Source: Golubevia sp. BC0850 (taxonomy: Eukaryota; Basidiomycota; Exobasidiomycetes; Golubeviales; Golubeviaceae). Taken from it: a DNA stretch of 64,000 bases. Position 1 is the stretch's first letter; every line of letters starts with the position of its first letter. Location of the stretch: NCBI GenBank assembly GCA_012976225.1, contig JAAVVG010000012.1:248001-312000 (forward strand), written 5' to 3'. Made by a program: the position numbers and the translations under genes. The notes under the pieces are model-generated. The model saw nothing but the letters and a program-made list of their open reading frames with translations, made no database searches and was not told the origin of the DNA. Positions 1 through 10,903 of this stretch are shown here, one piece after another.

Positions 1-282
1 CTATATTCTTCCTGCCATGATTTGTTTTTTCGTTTCTTCAAATTCAAACTCCTCCATATTGATTGTTTGGGATTTCCTTTTGGGTTTTTGTTCAATTTTC
101 TTCTCGGTCTTTCCCTGTTGTACTGTCTGATACGCAAAATTAACGAACTTCATCGTAATGTCTCTACGTCCAACTCTAGCTTGCCTACAGATCTTGATTA
201 CAAGTCCTTCGTCTTTGTGTTTTGATGCCAAGTTTGATTGAGAGATTGTCCACCGCTGAGAGACGAGATTGGACAGAAGCAA
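1..282 (-). CDS. Possible partial open frame running off the left edge
   Basis: A minus-strand frame is open from about position 282 to the window edge (about 93 residues) and is rich in Lys and Glu (for example VGRRDITMKFVNFAY and EEFEFEETKKQIMAG). The composition is more protein-like than most shadow frames here, and it lies just upstream of F-box-like copy A on the other strand. I recognise no domain and see no clear ATG at the upstream end, so it could be an internal exon of a gene that continues to the left, or chance. Confidence 0.2.
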   Translation of the reverse strand: MLLSNLVSQRWTISQSNLASKHKDEGLVIKICRQARVGRRDITMKFVNFAYQTVQQGKTEKKIEQKPKRKSQTINMEEFEFEETKKQIMAGRI

Positions 283-561
283 GCAACCAGTTTTACTGAA
301 AGTTGTATAGGCACCATTGGTTCAAGCTGCTGCTTTCTATAGGCTGTAATAAGCGTCAGGTTGAAGCTTCAAAAGGTTGTAGGCATCTTCTATACCTTTC
401 CGTCTTCAGGAAAGATTTATCTCATCTGCAAGCGAACACTCTGAGTAGAGTAGGTCGCCTTTGTACTTAATGCAATAGAAGGACAAGAGAGTCGTGAGCT
501 ATATAGAGTTCCTGATTTCACTCCCTTCCCTTCTGTTTCTCCCCCACTCAGCCTTTGCATT
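283..561 (+). promoter_or_regulatory. 5' flank of F-box-like copy A, shared with copy D
   Basis: From about 370 to the ATG at 562 the sequence resembles the flank before copy D (about 45,100-45,273). Shared blocks include CTTTCCGTCTTCA, CACTCTGAGTAG, the AATAGA...GGACAA stretch and CTCAGCCTTTGCATTATGG. The duplications that spread this family therefore included the upstream region and probably the promoter. No TATA element can be assigned with confidence. Confidence 0.5.
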
Positions 562-2342
562 ATGGATCAGGAGCTCGCCATCAAAAGAGCGGAAAAGAAA
601 CGACTAACCCTCAAGTACTCTACCTGAGGATCTCTTTCCTCTAGTGGTCGGATTGATTAGGAGTTGGGCAGAGAAAGAGGAGGTCGGGAAGGATCTTCGA
701 GAGCGAAGAGACAAAGGAAGAAGGTGAGTGACCTTCTTCTCCTTTCATGTCTACTTTCATCCTTCTCCACTGATTTGAGATCTTCTTGAATATTTCAACA
801 ACAGATTCAGAGACTCTGCTCTTCTCTCTGTTGCCTCGACTTCAAGATCGGCCTACTCCACTTGGTATCCTTCCCTCCTCCAAAACGTTAGTTTCACTGC
901 GTTCAACATTAATTCAATCAACTCTCTACTCCAAAGAGACCCGGAACACGATCGCCAGATCAACCAGCTGGTGGTACGGCAGGTGAAAGATGTTCCCACT
1001 GAAGAAGAGAGCGCTTCCTTCATCAAGCTGTGGGAAGCTCTTAATTCTGCGGCTGGACTACGGCTTGCTCAAGCTGAAGCTGAATATCAAGCCTTGGGAA
1101 TCATTCTGATCAAGTGTCAAAACCTCCAGACCCTGGTCCTAGCAGGTGGAGTGCGCTCGTTCCCATTGGTGGCTGTTAGCCAAGGAAGGAGCCTCCCACT
1201 TCCATTCCTCACTCACTCTCTGAAGAAGCTGTTCCTTAAGGGATTCGCAAATCTCGGAAAGAACATGCCAGCACACAACACGATCTGGATTTTGGGTGAG
1301 TTGAAAAGGTCCCTTGTTTCTCCGCTTGACCTCAAACCGAACTCCAATCTTTCCCCTGGCTTCTCCAATCTTCCCACACGACGTGAATGGCTCCTAGTTT
1401 TCTGCCCTACCTCAAATCAGGCCTCGATAGTCTTCAATTTAGATTACGTGTCATTCGCTTATCTTTTGGAGTACTCGGAAACCTTCAAAGGTCTCTCAAA
1501 AGTCAAACAGCTAGCTCTCAGACCCAGAATCATCTGGGACGATGGTTCTCTGAACAACAGAGGATGGAAAAGATGGAGAGGTGAAGAGAGTACATTGGTA
1601 GGAGGGAATCTGGAAACAGCAGTAATTGATCACTTTCTTCTGGTTACTAAATCTCTTGATTCTTTGGAGGTCAAAGCTGGAGCTGGATTTACGACCTCTG
1701 GAGCAACTTCAACAGCTCAAGTCTCAGTGGACTTTCTCTCAAATCTCGCTGAATCTTATTCTTCAATCACGCATCCTCGTCTCAGATCGATCGATCGCTC
1801 AAACTCCCTGAGTTCGCATCTCTCGAAATTCAAGACACTGAAGATATTGGGTTTGGACGGGTGTTTACTGAGAATGATGAAGAGGAGTTGGTTGCCTGCT
1901 TTACAAGCGTCGAAGTTCTCCATCTACTATTCTACTGGGTTAAGGAATCCAATCCTCAGAACCAAGACTTCACAGAAAAGACCCTGCTGTCTACTATCTC
2001 CTCGAGCAAAGATCTTCTAGTTCTCAAAGAAATGGTGGTTCCATCTAAACCGATCAACATTGCAGGTTTAGAGATTTCTTCTCCGCGGTCGCTCAAACTT
2101 TAGGAAGAGGCAAGGGAGGCCCTGAAAGGGAATGAGATGATCAAAAGTGGCAAGGTGAAGCTAAGGACCTTGGAATTAGGAGAAACATGTGAGTAGACAC
2201 AAGAGCTTCACTTTTGACTGGACCCAACGTGAAGTTCCATCTGATATGTCAAAACGCCTATTCCTTTCTTCCAGTTGGGGAAGAATCAAAAGGAGAGAAG
2301 TGTCTGTCGACTCTTCAGGGGGTCTCTCCTTTTCCTCAATGA
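562..2342 (+). pseudogene. F-box/LRR-like family protein, copy A (longest copy, decayed)
   Basis: This is the fullest member of a four-copy family. Exon 1 starts MDQELAIKRAEKK at 562 and ends at 723 with a GTGAGT donor. Exon 2 starts at 805 after an AACAACAG acceptor and is open to 2020, reading FRDSALLSVASTSRSAYSTW and then leucine-rich segments such as LIKCQNLQTLVLAGG and SKFKTLKILGLDG. A third exon ends FPQ-stop at about 2342. The arrangement (a short helical N-terminus followed by leucine-rich text) resembles fungal F-box/LRR proteins, but the F-box assignment is inferred. Compared with copy D, exon 1 carries a one-base length difference that breaks its frame. The last part of exon 2 continues in another frame from about 1861 and has a further in-frame stop at 2101. 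I read it as a recently broken gene; a missed exon structure could rescue part of it. Confidence 0.6.
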
Positions 2343-2830
2343 CGACTCCCTAGCGGAATTCGATTCGTTTAGTGAAAGGAGTTTGGAGATGGGTGAGGTG
2401 TCTTGAATCCATGTTCTAAAACGGAGATCGATCAACGAGTGTACAGCTTATCGAGGGGAAGACATTGCTTCTTCTGGTTTGGAGCAGAGAAAAAGAAAAG
2501 ACGAAGCCAAAGTCCGCTTCTTTCTTTGAGTTCTGCAAATTTGCGTTTCTGCATTCATCAAGACCCGTTTCTTTCTGTTCTTTTTAAACTCCATTGACAC
2601 CATTCTTCGAGTCTTTCTACTTTTCCATGTCGAAGACTCTCCTAAAACGCCGACTAGGAGCAAGCTGTCGGATGGTCTAAGAGGCACTTTGAATTGACCT
2701 AGTCAGATCTATCCAGAACAGAAAATGCAGAACAGAGTCTTGCAACTGGACGTCGAAGTCGAGTGTCGACTCGGAGGCGGCTCGAAGGGGAGGGAGGCTT
2801 GTCTCTCACTCCACGCCCACCACTCATTGA
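2343..2830. other. Intergenic: 3' flank of copy A and APP promoter
   Basis: Up to about 2,660 this stretch is still alignable with the 3' flank of copy D (shared CCATGTCGAAGACTCT near 2,626 and 46,843). The last 170 bases form the short promoter/5'UTR of the aminopeptidase P gene. I see no separate gene. Confidence 0.5.
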
Positions 2831-5800
2831 ATGACCCAGATCTTCACCAAATCGATTCGATTGAAACAACTGCCAACTGACTCCAGTCGTTTGATTTCAT
2901 CCAAAAGATCCAACTTCTCCAGCCTCTTCTTCAAAGGAAGGCTTCCTTACCTCTGTTCGGTCGCAACGCCCGATCCCATTCAGAAGGTCACACAACCCAC
3001 CAGTCGCTTCTTCTTTACAACTTGCAACCCTTCTACTTCTGAAACTTCATCTAACGAAATGGGAGCTATCGCAACGGGAAAAGTGGACACAACTCAAAGA
3101 GTTGAACAACTCAGAAAATTGTTGAAGGAGAATAACTTGGACGCTTAGTGAGTTCAGAAAGAGCTGAGAGAGAGAGAGAGAGAGAGACAGAGCTGGAAGG
3201 ATTGGCTGAAGGAGGTGTATTGTACCACTTCCTGATGGTTCGAAAAAAGAAGCATTGAGTGGATAGTTATTCATTCAATCCTGCTGAGAGGAGAGGAGAG
3301 ATGGATTGGTTATCTATCAGCTGTCAGCTATCTCCTTCCTGCAGCCTGCAGCCTGTTGCTTATCTTTTTCACCTTCTCCTTCCCCTCTCACTCCTCTTTC
3401 CGCCTCAGTGTGGTCCCAAGTGAAGATGCTCATTCCAGTGAATACCCAGCTGAGTGAGTTACCACCGTCACTAAAGCGAATCACGACACGACATACATCT
3501 TGATGCTCACCTAGAAACTTCCTTCTCTACCTCATCACAGATGTGATCTCAGAAGAGTCTTCATCACAGGTTTCACAGGTTCAGCAGGTTGTGCAGTCAT
3601 TTCAACCTCAGAAGCAGCTTTATTCACAGATGGAAGGTATTTCTTACAAGCGGGTCAACAATTAGAACCAAGTGTTTGGACTTTGATGAAACAAGGAGAA
3701 CCACAGGTTCCAACTTGGCAAGGTGAGTTCTTGCCAAAATTCCCCTTCTGTATCAAATCTTCTTCTAACAAATGAAATCTTTATCATTTCTTCTTCATTC
3801 AGAATATCTCTCTCGAAACCTTCCACCAAATTCAAAAGTAGGAATGGATTCAACCTTAATAACAGCCGATGATGCTTTAACAATTTCTTCAGATCTTTCA
3901 AAAGTTGGTTCTTCTTTAATTCCACTTCAACAAAACCTAATAGATCAAGTTTGGGGAAATTCTAGACCTTCAATGCCTTCGAACAAAATTTTCGTTCAAC
4001 AAGAAAAACATTCAGGTCAAAGTTATCAATCTAAAATTTCAGATTTAAGAGATGAGTTGAAGAAAAAAACCAAAATTAATGGTGGAAACAAGATAGCAAA
4101 AGGGTATGTTTCAAGTATGTTAGATGAAACTGCTTGGTTATTTAATCTTAGAGGTTCAGATGTTCCTTATAATCCTGTCTTCTTTGCCTTTGCTTTGGTG
4201 ACTTTGGATAGGGTTTTACTTTATGTTGATGAGAAAAAGTTGGATGATCAGAGTAGAGCTGCTTTAGGGGGAGATGTTGAGATTAAGGGTTATCATGAAT
4301 TTTATGATGATTTAAAAAAGATTGGAGGAGAACTCAAGGATGATGAGAAGGTGAGTTTTGAACCCACCTCCCCCTCCCCCTCCCCCACTTCCTTCTATTC
4401 CACTTTCCCTTTCCCTTCTACATTCCCATCCATCCAACTCCACTAATCTAATCTCCCTTTCCTTTCTCCCTGCAGATATACATCGGAAAACGTGGTTCTC
4501 TAGCAGTTCAAGAAGCTCTAGGAGGATCTTCAAAGGTCGAAATTGACAGAGCTATCATTGTGGATCTGAAAGCCATCAAGAACCAAACCGAATTGAAAGG
4601 GTTCAGAGAAGGTCATATTAGAGATGGTGCTGCACTTGCTTCTTATTTCTCTTGGTTAGAAGAATCTTTGAAAAATGGAGAGAAAATCAATGAATTTCAA
4701 GGAGCTAGTAAATTGGAGGAATTTAGGACTCAACTTGAAATGTTTAAAGGTCAGTACCTATTTCATTTGAGAATGAGAAAGAGATCGGTACCCATTTTCT
4801 CCAGTCGATGATTTTAAAAGCTTGTAAGAAAGGGAGCAGTCAAGCTGATCTCTCTCCCCTCCCCTCCCCTTTTCTTCAGGTTTGAGTTTCACTACCATTT
4901 CTTCTACAGGACCAAATGGAGCTATCATTCATTATTCTCCAGATCCAGATTCTTGTCCAAATATTGATCCTTCAGAGATTTACCTATGTGATTCTGGTGC
5001 TCAATTCACAGATTCAACCACAGATGTGACTCGTACTTGGCATTTTGGAAAACCAACCACTGAACAGATTAGAGCTTTCACTAGAGTTTTACAAGGTCAT
5101 ATCGCCATTGATAAGTTGGTATTCCCAAACGGTACTACCGGTTACATTTTGGATTCTTTGGCTAGAAGAGCTCTTTGGGAAGATGGATTGGATTATAGAC
5201 ATGGAAGTGAGTTTTGATTGCTTGAGATTCAGCGTTTGAAGTTGCACTTGATATTGATCTTTCTCTCTCCCTCTCTCTCTCTCTTTTTAGCTGGACATGG
5301 AGTTGGCTCTTTCTTGAACGTTCATGAGGTTGGTAGAAGAGGATGACGGTGGCGGGAAATTCGAAAACTCTTCTTCTGACATTCTCTCTCTTGGTTCCCA
5401 TCCCTCTCTTTTTCACGAGAAAAGGGTCCTCATGGTATTGGTACCGTGAGTATTCGACAGCTTTCCGAGCTCGAATGAGAACTGGAGAGACTTGAAAGTG
5501 GGTTGAAGCTGACCAACTGACCACCTCCTCTCTTCTTTTCACCAGCGAATCGCTTTCAACGAGACCAGTCTCAAAGAAGGTATGATTGTCTCTAATGAGC
5601 CCGGTTACTACGAAGATGGAAAGTGGGGAATTAGAATTGAGAACTTGATTGCGTAAGTCATGTCCCGCTGGCTTTGAATCCATGCTTATCCTATCTGCAA
5701 ACAAATACCGATCTTCGTTGTCTCCCGGGGTACCTATGTATCTCCTTTTGATGATCGACAGTGTTCGTAAGGCCAATACTCCAAACAACTTCGGGGATAA

Positions 5801-6156
5801 GGTGAGCAAACATTCCCCCTCCTTTGATTCCCAGGCCCTTTTAGATTCCAGTGTTTTCATCCCTTGCCGACTTTCAAGCTTGCTGATCCGGTTGACCCTC
5901 CCTGGCTACTTTCTTCTTTCTCCCAAATTCCAACTCTTAACTCACCCGATCACAGGGCTATCTTTCTTTCGAGCGTCTGACCATGTGTCCAATTCAAGTT
6001 TCAATGATGGATGCTTCCCTTTTGTCTCCAGCTGAAAAAGCTTGGATCAATGACTATCACGATGAAGTCTTGGAGAAGGTTTCTCCTCTTCTGAAGAAGA
6101 GTGGGGATGAAAGAGCTTTGAAATGGTTAGAGAAGGAATGTAAGGCTAGGATTTGA
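2831..6156 (+). CDS. Xaa-Pro aminopeptidase P (M24B metallopeptidase)
   Basis: It removes N-terminal residues preceding proline. Eleven exons fit consensus splice sites and close in frame: 2831-3147, 3409-3453, 3541-3722, 3803-4350, 4476-4749, 4880-5206, 5291-5328, 5427-5447, 5546-5652, 5762-5801 and 5956-6156. This gives 699 aa. The N-terminal creatinase domain reads [13 protein letters not shown] and [13 protein letters not shown]. The pita-bread catalytic domain shows the metal ligands: Asp in LCDSGAQF, Asp in [11 protein letters not shown], His in TGHGVGSF, and Glu in SNEPGYYED and IRIENL. The first ATG (2831) adds 76 residues rich in Arg/Lys/Ser and nearly free of acidic residues, which looks like a mitochondrial presequence. 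The second in-frame ATG (3059, [18 protein letters not shown]) gives 623 aa, the length of the cytosolic animal enzyme. The intron after 5328 has an unusual GTTGGT donor. The nearest yeast relative is Fra1; family identity is firm, the dual start is inferred. Confidence 0.95.
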
Positions 6157-6726
6157 GGGAGGTCGAGGGAACCAAAAAAGAAGAACCAACTTTACCCATG
6201 TCTTTCTTCCTTGCGCTTGGTTTGCTTCCTTTGCTAAGTCTTCTCTTTTGATCATCTTTGTTCTGCCTCATTGTTTATGCGAATAGAAAACACCTTTTAT
6301 CTCCTCTTTCTTCAACTTGATCTGTGAATAACTGAGATCTCTGCGAGATTCGAGATCTTGTTGCTTTACAGCTTTTGAACAAGGAGAGATCCATTGGAAG
6401 GTGACCTCTTAACTTGCCCTCCTGAAAGATGCGTCTCCTCCTAAATGCGAGAGCAACAGCAGGATAGAAATGTCAATGTCCGGTCAAAGTAAATTTCGGT
6501 TTTGATGGAATAATCGGGAGGGTCCAGGTCTAGAACGTCAAAGGAGATATTGACATGGCGTAGGCGTCTGGGAAACCGTTGGCCCGATCTTTCTCCCAAA
6601 AGCAATAACGTTATTCATGCCCGAGGGTGCGCAAAAGTCAGTCGAAGTTAAGGCTGAAAGAAACTGACATCTGAGATCTGAGATTGTGAGCTGCAAAAGC
6701 CGTTACTTGAGGCAGAGAGAGAGAGT

Positions 6727-6808
<82 letters not shown>

Positions 6809-8253
6809 GCGTGAAACAAGAGAAGAGGTCAAAAAAAGGGGGAGAACCGCAATAGAGATAGACCGAGAGGAATTACAAGGTGAGCCCGTTGAGCCGTCGA
6901 GGCGGTCGAACCCACACACTCTGTTGGCGAACGTACATACTTCGATCCGATGTTTCCACCCCCGAAAAAAAGGCATTTTTAGACCAAGCATATCTGGGCC
7001 TTGGAGCAGCGAGTGGATCGGTTGGCGCACGGCAGTCTCGACGACTATCCACGCGCACAAACCTTCCTGCTTCGAATCTTTCCTTTGAAAGCAAGGCACT
7101 TTTTGTTGGAACGGAAAAAGTGAAGGCGACCACTTGTCCGAGTAAGAGCGAGAAAAGGAGTCAAGAGCAAGAGAAGGTTACGCCACCAGCAGATGAGCTT
7201 CAACGTCACGTCCTAAAGGAGACTCGGATAGAAAGAGAGATGTTAATGGTTGGCTATGGGAGGACTCATGGTGTGTAGAATCCTCCGTGGAGAGACCAAT
7301 CCTATGGCATATGACAGGGAAGAATTTTCAAATTTCAAAGTCCCAAACAAACAAAATGAAAACTCTATCTTTAAGGTTTGGGACCTGATGTAGAGTTCTA
7401 GGCCCAACCCTTCCACGGAAATACATTCTTCTTCCCTCTTTTCTCTTTCCTTTGTGCCAAAGCTTTCTACTCAAGCGCTGAAGACCTCAATAGATCATGT
7501 TTGTATACATATGGAAAGATCGTGCAATGGACAAGATGTCTCAAGAAGGAAAGTGAAGAAGAGCGAGAGGAGGTCAAAAGCGATTGACCTGTCAAACTCG
7601 GAACATCGGTCGTCGGAGCTGATCATGACAGCTGACGTAACCTCAGCTTCGGATAGAAATTAAGGCCCAAAGGTTCGGAATCTCGGAGCCCCTTCGAGGA
7701 TTTCGAAAGCCGGCCTTCTCACGGTGCGCGAATGGAAAAGCAAACTCTATGTGGTGAAAAGGACTTCGAAAAAGACGAAAACGGAGTGTCTGGGACGTCT
7801 GGGACGTCTGGAACTGAAAGAGCTTGGGAAGATGGGAAGGATTGTCAAGGAATTTGCCTTCGCAAAGAAGCAAAACAAAAACAAAGTTAGAAAGTTGTGA
7901 TCAAGGAGAAGGCTCGCAGCTTGTTTTGAACCCTTCTCTGGTGGTACGTGGTGCCCGCCCCTTTTGGTGGACCCATCTTAAATAACATCGTAGTGCGATC
8001 CTGTTTCCTTTCTATTCCCCCTTGCCATCACCTTCTACTCCTCTACGAAGCGCCTGCTTTTAGCTCCCTTTGGATCGTCACACCCCCTTGCATCTTAAAA
8101 TTCCTACCTCACACGCCACTTCTCGATTTCATTTTTGACATCTCTTCTGCCCATCTGTCTTGCCTTCAACTTCAACTTCAACATCTACTAATTCAACTAT
8201 TTTATAGTATCGAACATAGCTTTCACGTCTTTTCTTCATTCAATCCGGATTTG
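6157..8253. other. Intergenic region, no convincing gene
   Basis: About 2.1 kb between the aminopeptidase and the YDR124W-like gene. It holds a long GA microsatellite, a short tandem GTCTGGGAC repeat near 7,793-7,818 and C+T-rich sequence approaching the next transcript. An open frame at 6880-7278 begins with GTG and shows no domain or codon pattern I trust. The last 300 bases are probably promoter and 5'UTR of the next gene. Confidence 0.5.
6713..6805. repeat. GA/CT dinucleotide microsatellite
   Basis: About 90 bases of nearly pure (AG)n with a few AGAAG and GTAG interruptions. The interruptions suggest an older array. Smaller GA or CT tracts occur inside aminopeptidase P introns (near 3,168 and 5,265). 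Confidence 0.95.
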
Positions 8254-8433
8254 GTGAGTTGTTGTCTTAGAAGCCGCCTCCTTGCTTCTTGCTCGAGGCG
8301 CTACTTATCCCCTGCCAAAACCCATGTTTTCCCCAGTCTTCCTTCCTCTTTTTTCTTTTCTTTTCTTCTCTTTCTTCCACCTGACCATCTTCTTCTTTGT
8401 CTTCTCTTTCAAATCTCTTCTTTTCTCCTCCAG
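8254..8433 (+). other. Probable 5'UTR intron of the YDR124W-like gene
   Basis: A GTGAGT donor at 8254 is followed by a strongly pyrimidine-rich tract and a CTCCTCCAG acceptor ending at 8433, 31 bases before the ATG at 8465. Inferred only from motifs; transcript data would settle it. Confidence 0.45.
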
Positions 8434-8464
8434 AACGCGTCCAAGAGCAACACCACCACACGAG

Positions 8465-10903
8465 ATGACTAGCACGACCACCTCAACGCCTGCATCCAAC
8501 ACTTTGGGTTCAAGATCAGCTTCCTCCTCCATTTCTCCATCCAACCAACGTCCTGGCTCTAGTCCCCAATCTCACTACGAACTCAAACGAGATGCTATCC
8601 TCACAAGTCTCAACCAATCGAGCTTCATCAACGGAAGTCAATACGCCTTGATGCTGGTCTCTCCATCTGGACAAGTCGAATCCTACGCAAGCTCTCTCCT
8701 GGAACCAAACCTGGACGCCTGGTTCAACAACTTGGATGAATCACAGGTTTCAATCTCTCAGCAGGCCAGGAACCTCATCACAGCCAATCCTTTGGAATCT
8801 CACATGGATCAAGCCTCTCCAGCTCTACTAGATTCAAGATTCGCAAACATCATCTCCTGCTCTTCCTCTCCATCTTCCCCTTCTATCTCTCAACGAAGCT
8901 CCGGAATTATCAGACCAGCAACTGTCACTCCATTGGTGGTCATCTCTGGAGGAGAGGCGGACGAGAACATGGACATCAGTGGTGAGAGTCAGCCCAGCAG
9001 TATCAAAGGAAGGTCGGAACGCCAGCAGGAAGGAACAGTGACGGTACCGAGAGGGAAGAAGAGACAAAGAGAAAGACCTGCCATTGCTCCAATCGACATG
9101 GCTGCTGTCAATCAGAGACACCAGAATAGTCTCAGAAACGGGCTCCTGTCTGCAGGCGGTCAGGACCAACCTCTCCCATCTCCAACCTCCAACCTCAACC
9201 TCGACTACCCTCAACCTCCTCACTCTGCTCCTCTGCCAAATCACGGACAATCAGGAATGGTCCAAATGGGAATGCCATTGGAGACTCCAGACACGCCAAC
9301 TGTCGGTAGCATGCCACTTCATCATCCCTACGAGCCAATGTACGAGATCTACCTCCCAACCCATCGAGATCGTACCGCTTTCTTCGAGCTGAGACTTCAA
9401 CAGATGCAGTCAGTCGTCTGCAAGACTATCGCCAAAGCTTGGATCAAGGTCATCGAGCCAAAGAAGCAGAGCTACCACCCTTACAAGCTAGGTGAAGCTG
9501 CCAAACCTGCCTGGTGGCCAGCCGGATCTCGCCATCGCGAGCCAGACCATCTCTTCCTTCCAGAACGTAAGAATCTCATCATCGGTCTACTTCGATCTCC
9601 TCACACTCACATCAGCGCGCTGCAGACTGCCACAGCAGAGATCCCCTCAAGGATCATTCGTCCAGAGAAAGCCGCTCTTCTAATGGACGTCTACGCAGTC
9701 GCTCGTGAGGAAGAGAACATGAGATACGCTGGAGCCGACGTGGACACTCCCATGAGACTCACAGTCAGCACTCTGGAAGGTTGGATTCCATCTGCAAAGA
9801 ACGCCTCCTCAGGATCGAAGCCAGGCTCATCTACGATGGAGAAATCAAGGTCTATGGGTTTCAACGCTGCCATGAACAACGCCGCTATTGGTTCTCGCAA
9901 GAGACCTTCTCCTCCAGCAATGAACAGGTCAGTCTCGGATGGACGCAAACGTCAGGCTGTAGATTCAGCAACTGCTGCCTCTGAAGCCTCTCAAGCTCAA
10001 GCCGCTGCTGGTCTAGCTGTCGACGCCAACTCTCAATGGAACTGGCAGCAGGAGCATCAACGCCAATCTCAAGGAGCTCTAACTACTCCGCTTCGTCAAG
10101 GTTCTCATCTCAGTAGCTCTGGTCTTCACGCTTCCGAGCCACGTCCTCAAGCTGGCTACTACCTCGGAGGAGCTGAAAGAAGTGAAGCTCCAATGTCTGC
10201 TCAGATCCCCTACGCCAACCTCTACCCTCTTGGATCACCATTCGGACCTCAAAAAGCTCAAGCTCAAGCTCAACTCGGCCTACGCTCTCAGCCTCACTCG
10301 GTCAACCCCTCTCCTCCTCTTCTTCAGCAACACCGTGGGTCTCTTTCTACTCCATTCTCTTTCGCACCTCTTCCAGAATCTAACGAAGATCTTCAGCATC
10401 AACTCCACTCGAGTCCAGATGACATGCACTCCTCTTCTCAAGACGGTGAATCTTCTTCTGCACTAGGTCTTCATGGAATTGGAATCGACGTGTCTCCTCA
10501 AGAGAGCTACGGGAGCCAATCGCATTCCATGTCACAGCAACTGAACCGTCACGAACACCTTATGCATCGCAACATCTCCGAGATGTCTGCAGACAGTTCA
10601 GGAGATCTCTCGTTCGACTCAGCAGGATACGCAGACTCCTACCTCTCATCCAATGGACCAAGAACCCCTACTCCCGGCCGTACTCCTTCTCCAGGTCCAG
10701 TCAGACCTTTCAACAATCTAGGACTAAACGAGAGCGGAGTTAGTTCTTCTCAGGAGCCAAGAGAACACGGAAGCTTCACTGGATCTGTCTCATCCATTCC
10801 AACCAACTTGGGCTCGAAGGAAGAGTTGGATAGGATTCAACAACAACTAGATGCCTTCGAATGGAATCAACAAGGTCTAGTCCAACATGGAACCATGGCT
10901 TAA
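8465..10903 (+). CDS. YDR124W-like helical-bundle domain protein (former DUF2841 type)
   Basis: A single-exon frame of 812 aa starting at the first ATG (MTSTTTSTPASN). Upstream frame extension has only a TTG start in C/T-rich leader, so I chose 8465. Residues about 288-438 form the conserved part: YEIYLPTHRDRTAFFELRL, KAWIKVIEPKKQSYHPY, PAWWP and HREPDHLFLPERKNLIIGLL. This matches my recollection of the fungal family represented by yeast YDR124W and Aspergillus AFUB_079030. The rest is Ser/Gln/Pro-rich and probably disordered, with a basic KKRQRERP cluster that could be a nuclear signal. The biochemical role is not established; a nuclear regulatory function is a guess. Family call from memory of motifs, no search run. 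Confidence 0.7.
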   Translation: MTSTTTSTPASNTLGSRSASSSISPSNQRPGSSPQSHYELKRDAILTSLNQSSFINGSQYALMLVSPSGQVESYASSLLEPNLDAWFNNLDESQVSISQQARNLITANPLESHMDQASPALLDSRFANIISCSSSPSSPSISQRSSGIIRPATVTPLVVISGGEADENMDISGESQPSSIKGRSERQQEGTVTVPRGKKRQRERPAIAPIDMAAVNQRHQNSLRNGLLSAGGQDQPLPSPTSNLNLDYPQPPHSAPLPNHGQSGMVQMGMPLETPDTPTVGSMPLHHPYEPMYEIYLPTHRDRTAFFELRLQQMQSVVCKTIAKAWIKVIEPKKQSYHPYKLGEAAKPAWWPAGSRHREPDHLFLPERKNLIIGLLRSPHTHISALQTATAEIPSRIIRPEKAALLMDVYAVAREEENMRYAGADVDTPMRLTVSTLEGWIPSAKNASSGSKPGSSTMEKSRSMGFNAAMNNAAIGSRKRPSPPAMNRSVSDGRKRQAVDSATAASEASQAQAAAGLAVDANSQWNWQQEHQRQSQGALTTPLRQGSHLSSSGLHASEPRPQAGYYLGGAERSEAPMSAQIPYANLYPLGSPFGPQKAQAQAQLGLRSQPHSVNPSPPLLQQHRGSLSTPFSFAPLPESNEDLQHQLHSSPDDMHSSSQDGESSSALGLHGIGIDVSPQESYGSQSHSMSQQLNRHEHLMHRNISEMSADSSGDLSFDSAGYADSYLSSNGPRTPTPGRTPSPGPVRPFNNLGLNESGVSSSQEPREHGSFTGSVSSIPTNLGSKEELDRIQQQLDAFEWNQQGLVQHGTMA

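Noticed and set aside
5162-5860. 232-codon minus-strand frame opposite aminopeptidase P exons
   Set aside because: Antisense shadow of a well supported multi-exon gene.
6880-7278. 132-codon open frame in the aminopeptidase/YDR124W-like spacer
   Set aside because: GTG start, no domain, and an overlapping minus-strand frame of similar quality; probably chance.
7948-8472. 174-codon hydrophobic frame before the YDR124W-like gene
   Set aside because: C/T-rich leader sequence with a GTG start gives artificial Leu/Phe/Ser-rich text and overlaps a likely 5'UTR intron.
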